Positions 8,983-17,285 of a stretch of 64,000 nucleotides of DNA are shown here, in pieces. The notes beneath the pieces were generated by a model. The model made no database searches and was not told the DNA's origin. It was given only the letters and a program-made list of their open reading frames with translations. This stretch comes from Ignavibacteriales bacterium (lineage in GTDB: Bacteria; Bacteroidota; Ignavibacteria; Ignavibacteriales; Ignavibacteriaceae): contig JADJEI010000001.1 of the NCBI GenBank assembly GCA_016709155.1, positions 1,674,001 to 1,738,000 of the forward strand. Direction: 5' to 3'. The position numbers were made by a program, and so were the translations under genes. Every line of letters begins with the position of its first letter. Position 1 is the first letter of the stretch.

Positions 8983-9960
8983 ATGAGAAAATTTTTCAGC
9001 TATGTGGGAATTTTTTTGGGGATTCTGATCGTTGCTATTGTGGGATTATTAATTTACTTCAACTTTAATTATCCCGATGTTGACCCGCCAAGAAATATTA
9101 AAGTTGAATCAACACCCGAAAGAATTGCCCGTGGAGAATACCTTGCGAAGAACGTAACGATTTGTCTTGATTGTCATTCTACGCGGGATTACTCTAAATT
9201 TTCTGCCCCAATCGTTCCGGGTTCAGACGGAAAGGGTGGAGAAGGGTTTTTGGAAAAATATGGTTTTCCCGGAAATATTTATAGTAAAAATTTAACCCCT
9301 GCTGCAATTGGAAATTGGACCGATGGAGAATTAATCCGAGCGATTACATGCGGGGTAAATAAAGATGACAAAGCATTATTCCCTTTAATGCCTTATCTAA
9401 ATTACAATCAACTTTCGGAAGAAGATCTTTATTCGATAGTTGCATATCTCAGAACTTTAAAACCAATTGAGAATCAAGTCCCTGAAACGGAATTAAATTT
9501 TCCTTTGAATCTGATTGTAAAAACTATTCCGGTGAAATCTTATGAACCAAAAAAATCTATAGACACAACAGATGTTTTAAATTATGGCAAATATTTATTC
9601 ACAATTGCAAGCTGCGCAGATTGTCATACACAATCGGAAAAGGGGGAGCCATTGCCAGGAATGTATTGTGCTGGTGAAATGGAATTTCCTCTGCCGGGTG
9701 GAACACTTCGATCTTCTAACATAACTCCCGATATCGAAACAGGAATCGGTTCGTGGTCTCTTGAACGTTTTCTCGACAGATTTAGAATCTACAGAAATCC
9801 CGAATCAATTATTGACGTTACCCCGACTGACTATAATACTATTATGCCAATGACTTTTTATGCTGGAATGACCGATAAAGATTTATCTGCAATTTATACC
9901 TACATGCAAACCCTTAAGCCTGTTAAAAATAAAGTAGAAAGATTTTCTGCTAAAAAGTAA
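8983..9960 (+). CDS. Membrane-anchored dihaem cytochrome c
   Basis: 325 aa. One N-terminal membrane segment (about 5-27) is followed by two class I cytochrome c domains. The haem motifs are C61LDCH65 and C211ADCH215. Candidate Met ligands lie in LFPLMPYLNYN and IMPMTFYAGM. Each domain ends in a helix of the type EEDLYSIVAYLRTLKPI, so this is a tandem duplication, as in the cytochrome c subunits of sugar and alcohol dehydrogenases or peroxidase-like proteins. The signal anchor places it on the periplasmic side, where it would carry electrons. No dehydrogenase partner is adjacent. The start has the usual basic MRKFF followed by the hydrophobic stretch. Confidence 0.85.
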   Translation: MRKFFSYVGIFLGILIVAIVGLLIYFNFNYPDVDPPRNIKVESTPERIARGEYLAKNVTICLDCHSTRDYSKFSAPIVPGSDGKGGEGFLEKYGFPGNIYSKNLTPAAIGNWTDGELIRAITCGVNKDDKALFPLMPYLNYNQLSEEDLYSIVAYLRTLKPIENQVPETELNFPLNLIVKTIPVKSYEPKKSIDTTDVLNYGKYLFTIASCADCHTQSEKGEPLPGMYCAGEMEFPLPGGTLRSSNITPDIETGIGSWSLERFLDRFRIYRNPESIIDVTPTDYNTIMPMTFYAGMTDKDLSAIYTYMQTLKPVKNKVERFSAKK

Positions 9961-9971
9961 TTTTGTTTCTA

Positions 9972-10032
9972 TCCTGCCGGTTTGAAGTTGGGAAAGTTTA
10001 TGATAAATTTCTAATAAAAAAATCCGGCAGGA
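9972..10032 (+). promoter_or_regulatory. Inverted repeat that could mask the PPK2 ribosome site
   Basis: The 9-base arm TCCTGCCGG (9972-9980) is perfectly complementary to CCGGCAGGA (10024-10032), 43 bases apart. The right arm contains the AGGA that serves as the ribosome site of the PPK2 gene starting at 10042. In RNA the pairing would be GC-rich and could block translation initiation. A weak terminator for the cytochrome gene is less likely because no U tract follows. Confidence 0.35.
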
Positions 10033-10041
10033 ATTATTAAA

Positions 10042-10911
10042 ATGAAAATTGAAAAATACTTAGCTCATCAACATTCAAAATTTAAAATTTCAGAATTCAA
10101 AACTGACGACACAGATAAATTTAATTCTAAGAACGAGGCTGCTGAAATTCTTGAAGAAAACGTTAAAAAAATGTCAGAGCTTCAGGATAAACTTTATGCG
10201 CAGGATAAATATTCTTTACTTTTAATTTTTCAAGCAATGGATGCCGCCGGCAAAGACGGCACCATCAAACACGTTATGAGCGGGTTGAATCCTCAGGGCA
10301 CACAAGTTTACAGCTTCAAGCAGCCTTCGGCAGAAGAAATTGATCATGGTTATCTTTGGAGGATCAACAAGGCTTTGCCCGAAAGGGGGCGGATTGGTAT
10401 TTTCAATCGTTCGCATTATGAAGAGGTTTTAATAGTACGAGTTCATAATTTGATCGCATCATCAAAACTGCCAGAAAAATTTATAGATAAAAATATCTGG
10501 CAAAGGCGGTTTGAACATATAACAAATTTTGAAAAATATCTTTACGAGAACGGAACAGTAATCTTAAAATTCTTTCTTCACATTTCTAAAGAAGAACAGA
10601 AAAAAAGATTTCTCGAACGGATTGATAACCCAGCAAAGAACTGGAAATTTGCGATGGGCGATATTGAAGAAAGAAAATATTGGGACGAATATCAAAAATG
10701 TTATGAAGAAGCAATCGCCGCAACAAGCAAAGACTGCTCTCCGTGGTTTATAATTCCTGCCGATAAAAAATGGTTTGCGAGGCTTCTTGTTTCAGAAATT
10801 ATTGTTGAAACATTAAAGAAACTAAAACCGGAATATCCCGAGCTCACGGATGAGCAAAATAAAGAATTACTTAACGCGAAAAATATTTTAACGGGCGAAA
10901 AAAATATTTAA
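10042..10911 (+). CDS. Polyphosphate kinase 2 family protein
   Basis: 289 aa, a single PPK2 domain of the usual length. Walker A is at Asp67 (QAMDAAGKDGTI), and the Walker B region is in GIFNRSHYEEVLIVRVH. The lid region is KFFLHISKEEQKKRFLERID, followed by the DIEERKYWDEY and CSPWFIIPADKKWFARL blocks. These enzymes phosphorylate nucleotides with polyphosphate, or the reverse. Single-domain members act on AMP, ADP or both, and I cannot assign the subclass by eye. It is cytoplasmic. The gene ends 3 bases inside the convergent ArsC-like gene, and the leader may fold over the ribosome site. Confidence 0.9.
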   Translation: MKIEKYLAHQHSKFKISEFKTDDTDKFNSKNEAAEILEENVKKMSELQDKLYAQDKYSLLLIFQAMDAAGKDGTIKHVMSGLNPQGTQVYSFKQPSAEEIDHGYLWRINKALPERGRIGIFNRSHYEEVLIVRVHNLIASSKLPEKFIDKNIWQRRFEHITNFEKYLYENGTVILKFFLHISKEEQKKRFLERIDNPAKNWKFAMGDIEERKYWDEYQKCYEEAIAATSKDCSPWFIIPADKKWFARLLVSEIIVETLKKLKPEYPELTDEQNKELLNAKNILTGEKNI

Positions 10912-11105
10912 GCAAAGAGTTCCTTTATTTTTTCAGCAGGTCGGGCAAGAATTGCTTCATCACCAATCTCAACAATTGGTCTTTGAACAAGAGCAGGATT
11001 TTTAATCATCAAGTTTATAATTTCGTCGTCAGATAGATTTTCTATTTTCCCCTTTAGATTTTTATAGGCGTCTTCATTCTTACGAAGTAATTCCAAAGGT
11101 TTCAT
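10908..11105 (-). CDS. ArsC/Spx-like protein, C-terminal part after a frameshift
   Basis: 65 aa starting MKPLELLRKNEDAYKNL, followed by LSDDEIINLMIKNPALVQRPIV, the C-terminal half of the ArsC/Spx/YffB thioredoxin-fold family, including the conserved Arg of VQRP. Its own ATG (11105) is simply the point where the frame changes. The five-A run at 11105-11109 (T on the plus strand) shortened by one base would join it to the N-terminal part as LLTKLKMKPLELL, giving a normal protein of about 117 aa for 10908-11262. Confidence 0.7.
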   Translation of the reverse strand: MKPLELLRKNEDAYKNLKGKIENLSDDEIINLMIKNPALVQRPIVEIGDEAILARPAEKIKELFA

Positions 11106-11262
11106 TTTTAAGCTTGGTTAACAATGACTTTAGTTTGGATTTCGAAAAGGGTTTTATGTAATAGTTTACTTTTTCAAAATCCACTCCCATTTCTTTCAAA
11201 ATATTAACTGTTTTTCTGCAAGTTGTACAAGTTGGTTTTTCATAAATAATAATTTTTTTCAC
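11080..11262 (-). CDS. ArsC/Spx-like protein, N-terminal part before a frameshift
   Basis: The most probable start is the GTG at 11262, 6 bases after GGAG; the open frame itself extends to 11340 but without family similarity. The product begins VKKIIIYEKPTCTTCRKTVN, a thioredoxin-like first strand with a C-T-T-C redox motif as in Spx/YffB rather than the single-Cys ArsC motif. It then runs to LLTKL and out of frame into GITS-stop. Together with 10908-11105 it makes a standard family member. Arsenate reduction is unproven, since no ars genes are nearby. Confidence 0.65.
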   Translation of the reverse strand: MKKIIIYEKPTCTTCRKTVNILKEMGVDFEKVNYYIKPFSKSKLKSLLTKLKNETFGITS

Positions 11263-11282
11263 TTCTGCTCCATTAAGTAATA

Positions 11283-11312
11283 TTACTTTTGAAGATAAAA
11301 ATAATATATTTG
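11283..11312 (+). promoter_or_regulatory. Probable promoter of the GGGP synthase gene
   Basis: TATATTTG (11305-11312) is a perfect -7 element of the TAnnTTTG type. Nineteen bases upstream is TTA (11283-11285) in place of TTG. The gene starts 97 bases downstream. Confidence 0.4.
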
Positions 11313-11409
11313 CAGGAAAGAAAATTGCTGCAGATAGCAAAGATCAAATCAGCCGATTTTTTTCTATAAAACAAAGTGGATTTATTAGAGCAACTTATCA
11401 GCATTTATT

Positions 11410-12168
11410 ATGAAAATTTACAATTATCTTTTAGATATAATTAAAACCAAGGGTGCAGCACATTTGGTTCTGTTGGATCCAGACAAAGTGAATAGCAATA
11501 AATTATCGGGTCTTTTAGATGGCTGTGCCGCCGGCGGTGTTGATGGTTTGCTTATCGGAGGAAGTCTGATGATGAATGGAGATTTCCAGTCTTTCTTAAA
11601 AGAAGTAAAAGCACACACAAAAATCCCAACGATTATTTTTCCGGGAAGTGTCAATCAGGTTTCAGAATTCGCAGACGCAATTTTGTTTCTTTCGGTAATC
11701 AGCGGGAGAAACGCCGACCATTTAATCGGCAGGCATGTTATTGCTTCACCCTTAATAAAGAAAAGTGGAATTGAACCGATTTCAACAGGCTACATTTTGA
11801 TTGAATCCGGAGTAACAACAACTGCAATTTACATGAGCGGAAGTCTTCCAGTGCCTCGAAACAAACCCGAAATAGCTGCTGCAACCGCATTAGCCGCCGA
11901 TTATATTGGGATGAAATTGGTTTATCTCGAAGCCGGAAGCGGTGCCGATAATCCTGTACCAAACGAAATGATAAAAGCTGTTTCTGAATACTGTTCTATT
12001 CCGGTAATTGTAGGAGGGGGAATCAAAACTCCCGAAACTGCTCGCGAAAAAGTTAAACACGGTGCATCCATTATCGTCACCGGAAATTTCTTTGAGAAAG
12101 AAAATAATTGGAATTTCATTAGAGAGTTTGCTTCTGCGGTACATCATAAGTCACCGATTGAAGTTTAA
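11410..12168 (+). CDS. Geranylgeranylglyceryl-phosphate synthase family protein
   Basis: 252 aa, a full-length TIM barrel. The family features are LVLLDPDK near the start, VDGLLIGGSLM, FPGSVNQ, the active-site strand YLEAGSGADNPV, the phosphate-binding IPVIVGGGIKTPE and ASIIVTGNFFE. The enzyme joins a polyprenyl diphosphate to sn-glycerol-1-phosphate. In Archaea it makes ether lipids; group II enzymes are also found in Bacteroidota, where the product's use is unclear. Prenyl chain length cannot be read here. There are 60 bases, with a separate promoter, before the next gene. Confidence 0.9.
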   Translation: MKIYNYLLDIIKTKGAAHLVLLDPDKVNSNKLSGLLDGCAAGGVDGLLIGGSLMMNGDFQSFLKEVKAHTKIPTIIFPGSVNQVSEFADAILFLSVISGRNADHLIGRHVIASPLIKKSGIEPISTGYILIESGVTTTAIYMSGSLPVPRNKPEIAAATALAADYIGMKLVYLEAGSGADNPVPNEMIKAVSEYCSIPVIVGGGIKTPETAREKVKHGASIIVTGNFFEKENNWNFIREFASAVHHKSPIEV

Positions 12169-12179
12169 TTAGATTGAAA

Positions 12180-12209
12180 TTGTATAATTACATTTTTAAG
12201 TTATGTTTA
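12180..12209 (+). promoter_or_regulatory. Possible promoter of the 258-aa/PIN module
   Basis: TTG (12180-12182), a 19-base spacer, then TATGTTTA (12202-12209), one mismatch from TAnnTTTG, 20 bases before the ATG. It suggests that the module is transcribed apart from the upstream synthase. Confidence 0.4.
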
Positions 12210-12228
12210 GTTAATTGTTTTATAAAGA

Positions 12229-13005
12229 ATGAATAAAATTGGTCAAATAGAAATTATTGTTAAGGGGTTTAAAGGTAATGTTGAGGTTACACCGGACAAT
12301 TATGACATAAAAGATATTGTAGATATTCTACAGAATGTTGAAAGTTTGCTTTTCCCAAATAATAAAAAAGAACGACCTATTATTAGTTATGACATTGAAA
12401 AAGGTTCAGTAAAGCATATCATCAAAACTTCTATGCAGGCTATTTTAGGTTTTAATGCAATACTTTTTCAAGTTCAAAATGATAACTCAATCGATTTTCT
12501 CGAAATTCAAACAGCAAAAGCATTCGAGTTTTTTCAAGAATCAGCACAAAAACAAAATTTTGAATTCACTATTTCAACTTCAATTCAAAACACTTCTCAA
12601 ATTGTAATTAATAAGGATACTAAGCTACATCGTTCTGAAGAGGTTTGGGCAGATGCAGAATTTTATTTTTATGGAGTTATTATTGATGCTGGTGGTAAGT
12701 TAAAAGCTAATATTCATTTAGATACAAAAGATTATGGTTTGTTAAAAATAGATGCATCTAAAGAGGTTTTAGCGGAGTACGAATCTAATCCATTGTATAA
12801 ATCATTTGGTGTAAGAGCTCTCGGCAAACAAAATATTAAAACTGGTGAATTAGATAAAAGTGAATTGAAACTTGTAGATATAATTGATTACAATCCATTA
12901 TATAAAGAAGACTACATTAAGTCGTTAATTAAAAAAGCTAGAAATAGCTGGGGAAATGTTAAAGATGCAGATGAGTGGTTAAGTAATTTGAGGGGCTATG
13001 GATAG
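12229..13005 (+). CDS. Uncharacterised protein paired with a PIN-domain nuclease
   Basis: 258 aa, no signal peptide or membrane segment. I do not recognise a named domain. The N terminus (IGQIEIIVKGFKGNVEVTPDNYDI) looks like a beta strand-rich start. LLFPNNKKERPIISYDIEKGSVKHIIKTS follows, then a helical part rich in Gln/Glu (about 85-110), a beta-rich middle (EFYFYGVIIDAGGKLKANIHL) and a C terminus ending VKDADEWLSNLRGYG. It overlaps the PIN gene by 8 bases, so the two are translationally coupled. The arrangement resembles toxin-antitoxin pairs, but 258 aa is far larger than usual VapB antitoxins. It could be an antitoxin, a sensor or a substrate-binding partner. Confidence 0.6.
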   Translation: MNKIGQIEIIVKGFKGNVEVTPDNYDIKDIVDILQNVESLLFPNNKKERPIISYDIEKGSVKHIIKTSMQAILGFNAILFQVQNDNSIDFLEIQTAKAFEFFQESAQKQNFEFTISTSIQNTSQIVINKDTKLHRSEEVWADAEFYFYGVIIDAGGKLKANIHLDTKDYGLLKIDASKEVLAEYESNPLYKSFGVRALGKQNIKTGELDKSELKLVDIIDYNPLYKEDYIKSLIKKARNSWGNVKDADEWLSNLRGYG

Positions 13006-13480
13006 TAAAAATATTCTTCTCGATACAAGTTTTTTTATTCGTCTCTTAAATGATAATGATTTGCTTCATTCAAACACATTAGAATATTATAAGTATTTCT
13101 TAGAAAAACAATTTATTCTAAAATGTTCAACTATTTCAATTTCTGAATATTGTGTTAAGGGACAATTAGAAGAATTGCCTTTAAAAGATATTCAAATTGT
13201 CCCTTTTAATATTAATCATGCACAAAAAGCTGGAGAATTTGCAAGGATTATTTTTGAAAACAAAGGTAAACTTGAAGCAGAAAAAAGGAACATTATTCCC
13301 AACGATACAAACCTATTTGCTCAAGCAGAAATAGAAAAAGAAATTACCACATTTGCAACTTCTGATGAGGAATGTTTAAAGATTTATACTTTGTTAAAAC
13401 AAAACTACAATTTAAATTTTGACACAATTAATATTCGACAACCCTTCAACGAAACCTTTGGTTTGCTTGACTTGAAATAG
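12998..13480 (+). CDS. PIN-domain (VapC-like) ribonuclease
   Basis: 160 aa, close to the usual PIN length. Acidic residues fall in the positions expected of the metal site: Asp9 (ILLDTSFFIRLL), Glu50 (SISEYC), Asp103 (IPNDTNLFAQAE) and Asp123 (FATSDEECL). PIN proteins cut single-stranded RNA, and VapC toxins of this family cut tRNA or rRNA. The start at 12998 lies inside the end of the preceding gene. gmhA starts 16 bases after its stop, so gmhA may be read from the same transcript. Whether this is a toxin or a housekeeping nuclease cannot be decided here. Confidence 0.75.
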   Translation: MDSKNILLDTSFFIRLLNDNDLLHSNTLEYYKYFLEKQFILKCSTISISEYCVKGQLEELPLKDIQIVPFNINHAQKAGEFARIIFENKGKLEAEKRNIIPNDTNLFAQAEIEKEITTFATSDEECLKIYTLLKQNYNLNFDTINIRQPFNETFGLLDLK

Positions 13481-13496
13481 CAAATATTAAATCATT

Positions 13497-14087
13497 ATGG
13501 ACCCACAAAAATTTATTATTGATTCATTGAACGAAAGTTCTGAAACAAAGCTTAAAATTAAAGATCAGCTTGCTGATGAAATTTTAAAAGCTGTTGATAT
13601 ACTTGTTTCTGCCTATAAAGACGGCAACAAACTTTTGCTTTGCGGCAATGGTGGCAGCGCTGCAGATTGCCAGCATATAGCTACAGAATTGATGATTAGA
13701 TTGAGTCATCATATTCAGCGCCCCGCACTTCCCGCAATAGCACTCACAACAGACACATCAAATCTGACTGCAGGCGGAAATGATATTGGATTTGAAAATG
13801 TTTTTGCAAGAAATGTAGAAGGACTCGGAAATAGGGGGGATGTTCTTCTGGCAATTTCAACGAGCGGCAACTCGCCAAATGTAGTTAAAGCAGTGGAAAT
13901 GGCTCATTCCAAAGGAATGAAAGTATTTGGTTTCCTTGGCGGTAACGGAGGCAAATTAAAATCTGTGGTTGATCTTCCTTTAGTGGTTCCGTCGTCAAAC
14001 ACTCAAAGAATACAGGAAGGACACATTACTATCGCTCACATTATTTGCGAGCTTGTTGAAGATAAATTATTTGATGACAAGAGTTAA
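13497..14087 (+). CDS. gmhA: Sedoheptulose-7-phosphate isomerase
   Basis: 196 aa, one SIS domain of typical GmhA length. LLLCGNGGSAADCQHIATEL is the phosphate-sugar loop. ALTTDTSNLTAGGNDIGFE, AISTSGNSPNVVKAVE, VVPSSNTQRIQEGHITIAHIICELVE follow, with the conserved Glu and His of the active site. It converts sedoheptulose 7-phosphate to D-glycero-D-manno-heptose 7-phosphate, the first step to LPS core heptose. No other heptose genes are close by. Confidence 0.9.
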   Translation: MDPQKFIIDSLNESSETKLKIKDQLADEILKAVDILVSAYKDGNKLLLCGNGGSAADCQHIATELMIRLSHHIQRPALPAIALTTDTSNLTAGGNDIGFENVFARNVEGLGNRGDVLLAISTSGNSPNVVKAVEMAHSKGMKVFGFLGGNGGKLKSVVDLPLVVPSSNTQRIQEGHITIAHIICELVEDKLFDDKS

Positions 14088-14109
14088 ATAAACTTCTTAG
14101 AAATTTGTT

Positions 14110-14637
14110 TTAATTTCGCTTCCAATCAATTCTATCCCCAACCCGAATGTTGTGCCTTTCTGTAAATCCCGCGACAACTTCAACCACATACATCGCCGGC
14201 TTGGAGGAGGGATAAGTTTGGTCGGAAAGCTTAGTTGTGTTTCTATGAATCGTCACGATTTCTTTTGCTGCATTAATAAACATCATATCCAGTGATATCA
14301 AAGTATTTCTCATCCAGAAAGAGAGAATTTGTTCATCCGGAAAAATGAAAAGCATTCCCTGATTTTCTTTCATCTCAATTCGCTTCATCAATCCCAATTC
14401 TCTTTCATATTCGTTATCGGCAACCTCGAGATCAATTTTAGTTTTTGATGTTCCGAGTGAATCACTAAAACTAAGCTCACCTTCTTTAGTAAAATTATAA
14501 TAATCCATTTTGGGTTTATCTTCTTTAAAAAAATTGTTATAGATAAAAAATCCCGCAGCAGCAATTAAAAGAATCCCTCCAACAATTTTTTGTGTTGACA
14601 TTTTATTTGAAGTTTGTTTTTGTTTCTTTTGGGGCAT
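14110..14637 (-). CDS. DUF192 family membrane-anchored protein
   Basis: About 175 aa from the ATG at 14637 (MPQKKQKQ); an in-frame TTG at 14667 would add ten residues but has no better ribosome site. A membrane segment lies near residues 20-37 (KIVGGILLIAAAGFFIYNNFF). The C-terminal DUF192 domain carries RELGLMKR, GMLFIFP, LSFWMRNTLISLDMMFI and the ending HNIRVGDRI. DUF192 proteins are small periplasmic or exported beta-rich proteins of unknown function. Converges with gmhA. Confidence 0.8.
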   Translation of the reverse strand: MPQKKQKQTSNKMSTQKIVGGILLIAAAGFFIYNNFFKEDKPKMDYYNFTKEGELSFSDSLGTSKTKIDLEVADNEYERELGLMKRIEMKENQGMLFIFPDEQILSFWMRNTLISLDMMFINAAKEIVTIHRNTTKLSDQTYPSSKPAMYVVEVVAGFTERHNIRVGDRIDWKRN

Positions 14638-14690
14638 AGTTAAATTTCCGATATTTGTGAAAGGCAAATATAAACAATCCGATTTTTAAA

Positions 14691-15533
14691 TTGATCCGAA
14701 TAATTGAGCGACGAAAAATAGAAGTAAACGAATCTCAACAAAAGATGATAATCAGCGGTTGGGGAAAAGACGCGCTTGAAAAGTCTGATGTTGAAAAAAT
14801 AACTTATCTATCAGATGGACTAAAAGTAAAAGGATATATTGCATATCCCAAAGACGATTCAAAAAAATATCCGTGCATTATCTGGTGCAGAGGCGGGTTT
14901 GGAAATAAAGGAGCGATTGATAAATTTACTGCACGCGGAATGTTTGGTCATATTGCAAGTTTGGGCTATTGTGTTTTTACAAGTCAATATCGCGGAAATG
15001 ATGGAGGTGAAGGGCACGACGACTTTGGCGGCGATGATTTAAATGATGTTCTAAATCTTATTCCTCTTGCTGGTGAAATTCCACAAGCAAATAGAAAAGT
15101 ATGGGGAATAGAAGGTTGGAGCCGCGGTGGAATGATGACCTATCTTACTTTAACCCTCTCAGATATTTTTAAAGCTGCAATTATCGTAGGGGGAATTTCA
15201 GATCTTAATGGCGACTCCAACAGTTTTATGAACAGGCTTTATGAAAATAAAACTTCTGAGCTTGACCGAAAAGAATTGAGGGAAAAATGTGAGATAAGAT
15301 CAGTTATAAATTTTCCGGAAAAACTTTCTGCTTCTACTAATTTACTTTTAATACACGGCACAGCAGATGAAACAGTCTCACCGCAGAACTCACTTGATCT
15401 TTCATCAAAGCTGCTTCAACTAAAAAGAAATTTTCGATTGGTTATGTTGGAAAGTGGGGATCATTTCTTAAAATCCTACCGCAAAGAAGTTGATGAAATG
15501 AGAAAGCACTGGTTTGGGAAATATTTGAAATGA
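14691..15533 (+). CDS. Alpha/beta hydrolase, prolyl-oligopeptidase-like
   Basis: About 280 aa from a TTG at 14691; the next in-frame Met would give a start at 14745. The sequence shows an N-terminal strand pair (VKGYIAYP), IIWCRGGFGNKG, the nucleophile elbow GWSRGG, GIDLL-type core strands, and the acid/His pair in IHGTADETVS and ESGDHFLKSYRK. This is the arrangement of the S9/dienelactone hydrolase-type serine hydrolases. There is no signal peptide, so it is probably a cytoplasmic peptidase or esterase. Substrate unknown. Confidence 0.75.
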   Translation: MIRIIERRKIEVNESQQKMIISGWGKDALEKSDVEKITYLSDGLKVKGYIAYPKDDSKKYPCIIWCRGGFGNKGAIDKFTARGMFGHIASLGYCVFTSQYRGNDGGEGHDDFGGDDLNDVLNLIPLAGEIPQANRKVWGIEGWSRGGMMTYLTLTLSDIFKAAIIVGGISDLNGDSNSFMNRLYENKTSELDRKELREKCEIRSVINFPEKLSASTNLLLIHGTADETVSPQNSLDLSSKLLQLKRNFRLVMLESGDHFLKSYRKEVDEMRKHWFGKYLK

Positions 15534-15599
15534 CATTTTAGCATTGTAAGAGTCTGTTGATTAATTGTAATTTTACAATTAAAAATCTATCTGTAAATA

Positions 15600-15866
15600 A
15601 TGAACAAACCAATTTCGAACGAAGAACTTTTTCTTCAGCTTGTGCTTCAAAACCAGCAAATGGCAATGATATCTATGGGGAAAACTCAAAATCCACTTAC
15701 GCAAAAGCTCGAACCTAATTTAGAATTCGCAAAAATTACAATTGACATGCTCGATATGATCGTCGAAAAGACAAAGGGAAACTTATCTGATTATGAATCG
15801 AAATTAATTACCGAAGTTATTCGCGATTTGAAATTAAATTATGTTGAGGCAACAAAAAGCAAATAA
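15600..15866 (+). CDS. DUF1844 family protein
   Basis: 88 aa. The pattern EELFLQLVLQNQQMAMISMGK followed by LEFAKITIDMLDMIVEKTKGNLSDYESKLI is the DUF1844 family, a short helical protein often found in Bacteroidota and Acidobacteriota. Function unknown. The stop precedes the nadK ATG by one base, so the two are likely co-transcribed. Confidence 0.75.
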   Translation: MNKPISNEELFLQLVLQNQQMAMISMGKTQNPLTQKLEPNLEFAKITIDMLDMIVEKTKGNLSDYESKLITEVIRDLKLNYVEATKSK

Positions 15867-15867
15867 A

Positions 15868-16767
15868 ATGACTCTTGGAGTAATTGCAAATATCACCAAA
15901 GAAAATGTTGCAAATGTAGTTTCAACATTTATTGAAAAGCTTCAAAAAAACAAGCTTGATTATTTATTAAGCTCTGATCTTTGGAAATTCAGAAAACATT
16001 TTACAATTAAAATTCCGAAGCAAAATTTTCTTACGGATAAAAAACTTTGTGAACTGAGCGATATAATTATTTCAATCGGCGGCGATGGAACAATGCTTGC
16101 AACCGCTTTCAACGCACAGTTTTTTGATAAGCCGGTTCTTGGAGTGAATCTTGGGAAGCTCGGTTTTCTCGTCGAAGCAAACATCAATCAGATGGATGAA
16201 ATTATTAAAGAAATCAAATCTAAAAAATATTCGATTGAGGAAAGAATAGTCATAACCGGGAATTGCACGGGTCATAAAATAGAAAAACTATACGCAATAA
16301 ATGATCTGGTAATTGATAAAGGTGCCTGGCCTAAAATGATTGAGCTTACTATAATTGTTGATGGAGAGTATGTAACAACTTTTTCTGCCGACGGATTAAT
16401 TATTGCAACTCCAACTGGGTCAACTGGTTATTCTATTTCTTCCGGCGGACCAATCGTAAGTCCCAAAGCAGACGTAATTACGCTTTCTCCAATTTCGCCG
16501 CATAGCTTAACTATTAGACCATTGGTTTTACCAAGCAATCAGGAAATAATTATTCGGGCGAATTCACTGTATAAAGAAATCCAGATCAATTGTGATGGAC
16601 AAAGAGTTTTTGCTTTTCCCCCACCATTTGAAATTAAAATTAATAAAAGTAAAACCCCGCTTAAGCTTGTTCACACATCATTAACCAGTTACTTCGAAAC
16701 ACTTCGCAACAAGCTGCTTTGGGGAATTGACCTTCGTAGAAATTCCTTGGATAGAAAAGGAGAGTAA
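15868..16767 (+). CDS. nadK: NAD kinase
   Basis: About 299 aa from the ATG at 15868 (MTLGVIANITKENV); an earlier in-frame ATG at 15841 lies inside the DUF1844 gene and is less likely. The motifs are IISIGGDGTMLATA, LGKLGFLVE, NDLVIDKG and the TPTGSTGYSISSGGP NAD-binding loop, all diagnostic of ATP-NAD kinase. It makes NADP from NAD and ATP in the cytoplasm. It is 2 bases before the thioredoxin-fold gene, whose ribosome site is inside the nadK 3' end. Confidence 0.95.
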   Translation: MTLGVIANITKENVANVVSTFIEKLQKNKLDYLLSSDLWKFRKHFTIKIPKQNFLTDKKLCELSDIIISIGGDGTMLATAFNAQFFDKPVLGVNLGKLGFLVEANINQMDEIIKEIKSKKYSIEERIVITGNCTGHKIEKLYAINDLVIDKGAWPKMIELTIIVDGEYVTTFSADGLIIATPTGSTGYSISSGGPIVSPKADVITLSPISPHSLTIRPLVLPSNQEIIIRANSLYKEIQINCDGQRVFAFPPPFEIKINKSKTPLKLVHTSLTSYFETLRNKLLWGIDLRRNSLDRKGE

Positions 16768-16769
16768 TT

Positions 16770-17279
16770 ATGAAATTATTTTTCGCAATCGTAGTTCTTT
16801 TTACGCAAATAGTTTTTTCTCAAGCGAAAAGTGAAATAACCAAAGATGAGAAAACAGGCAAACCAATGCTGCTTGGAGAAGTAACCCGCGAAGCATTTGA
16901 AGACACAAACTTTATTTGGTTTGATAATGAATATTCTGAATATAGAGTTGATACTGCTTCGATTAACGGGCTTGAAGAAAAAATTTCAAAATTTAATTTT
17001 AAAATTATTTTAGGAACCTGGTGTGAAGACAGCCAGATGTTTGTGCCGCGGTTGATAAAAATTTTTGATAAGCTCAACCTTCCGGAAAAAAACTATTCTC
17101 TAATCTGCGTTGATCGAGAGAAAGAAGGATTGACAAGCGAAGTTGATAACCTCGATATTCAACTAGTGCCAACTATAATAATATATTCCGAAGATGTGGA
17201 GATTGGACGAATAGTTGAATCTCCCCAGGAAAATCTCGAAAAGGACATAGTTCGTCTCATAGCTAAACAGAAATTCTGA
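16770..17279 (+). CDS. Periplasmic thioredoxin-fold protein
   Basis: 169 aa with a signal peptide (MKLFFAIVVLFTQIVFSQA). The thioredoxin core is FKIILGTWCEDSQMFVPRLIKIFD, with a single Cys in a C-E-D-S motif in place of CxxC, and the cis-proline loop QLVPTIIIYS. Without the second Cys it is unlikely to be a dithiol reductase; a monothiol, bacilliredoxin-like or structural role is possible. The ATG has AAAGGAGAG, 8 bases upstream. Confidence 0.75.
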   Translation: MKLFFAIVVLFTQIVFSQAKSEITKDEKTGKPMLLGEVTREAFEDTNFIWFDNEYSEYRVDTASINGLEEKISKFNFKIILGTWCEDSQMFVPRLIKIFDKLNLPEKNYSLICVDREKEGLTSEVDNLDIQLVPTIIIYSEDVEIGRIVESPQENLEKDIVRLIAKQKF

Positions 17280-17285
17280 TACTTA

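Noticed and set aside
10908..11262. Arsenate resistance gene
   Set aside because: CxxC motif resembles Spx/YffB and no ars operon is near.
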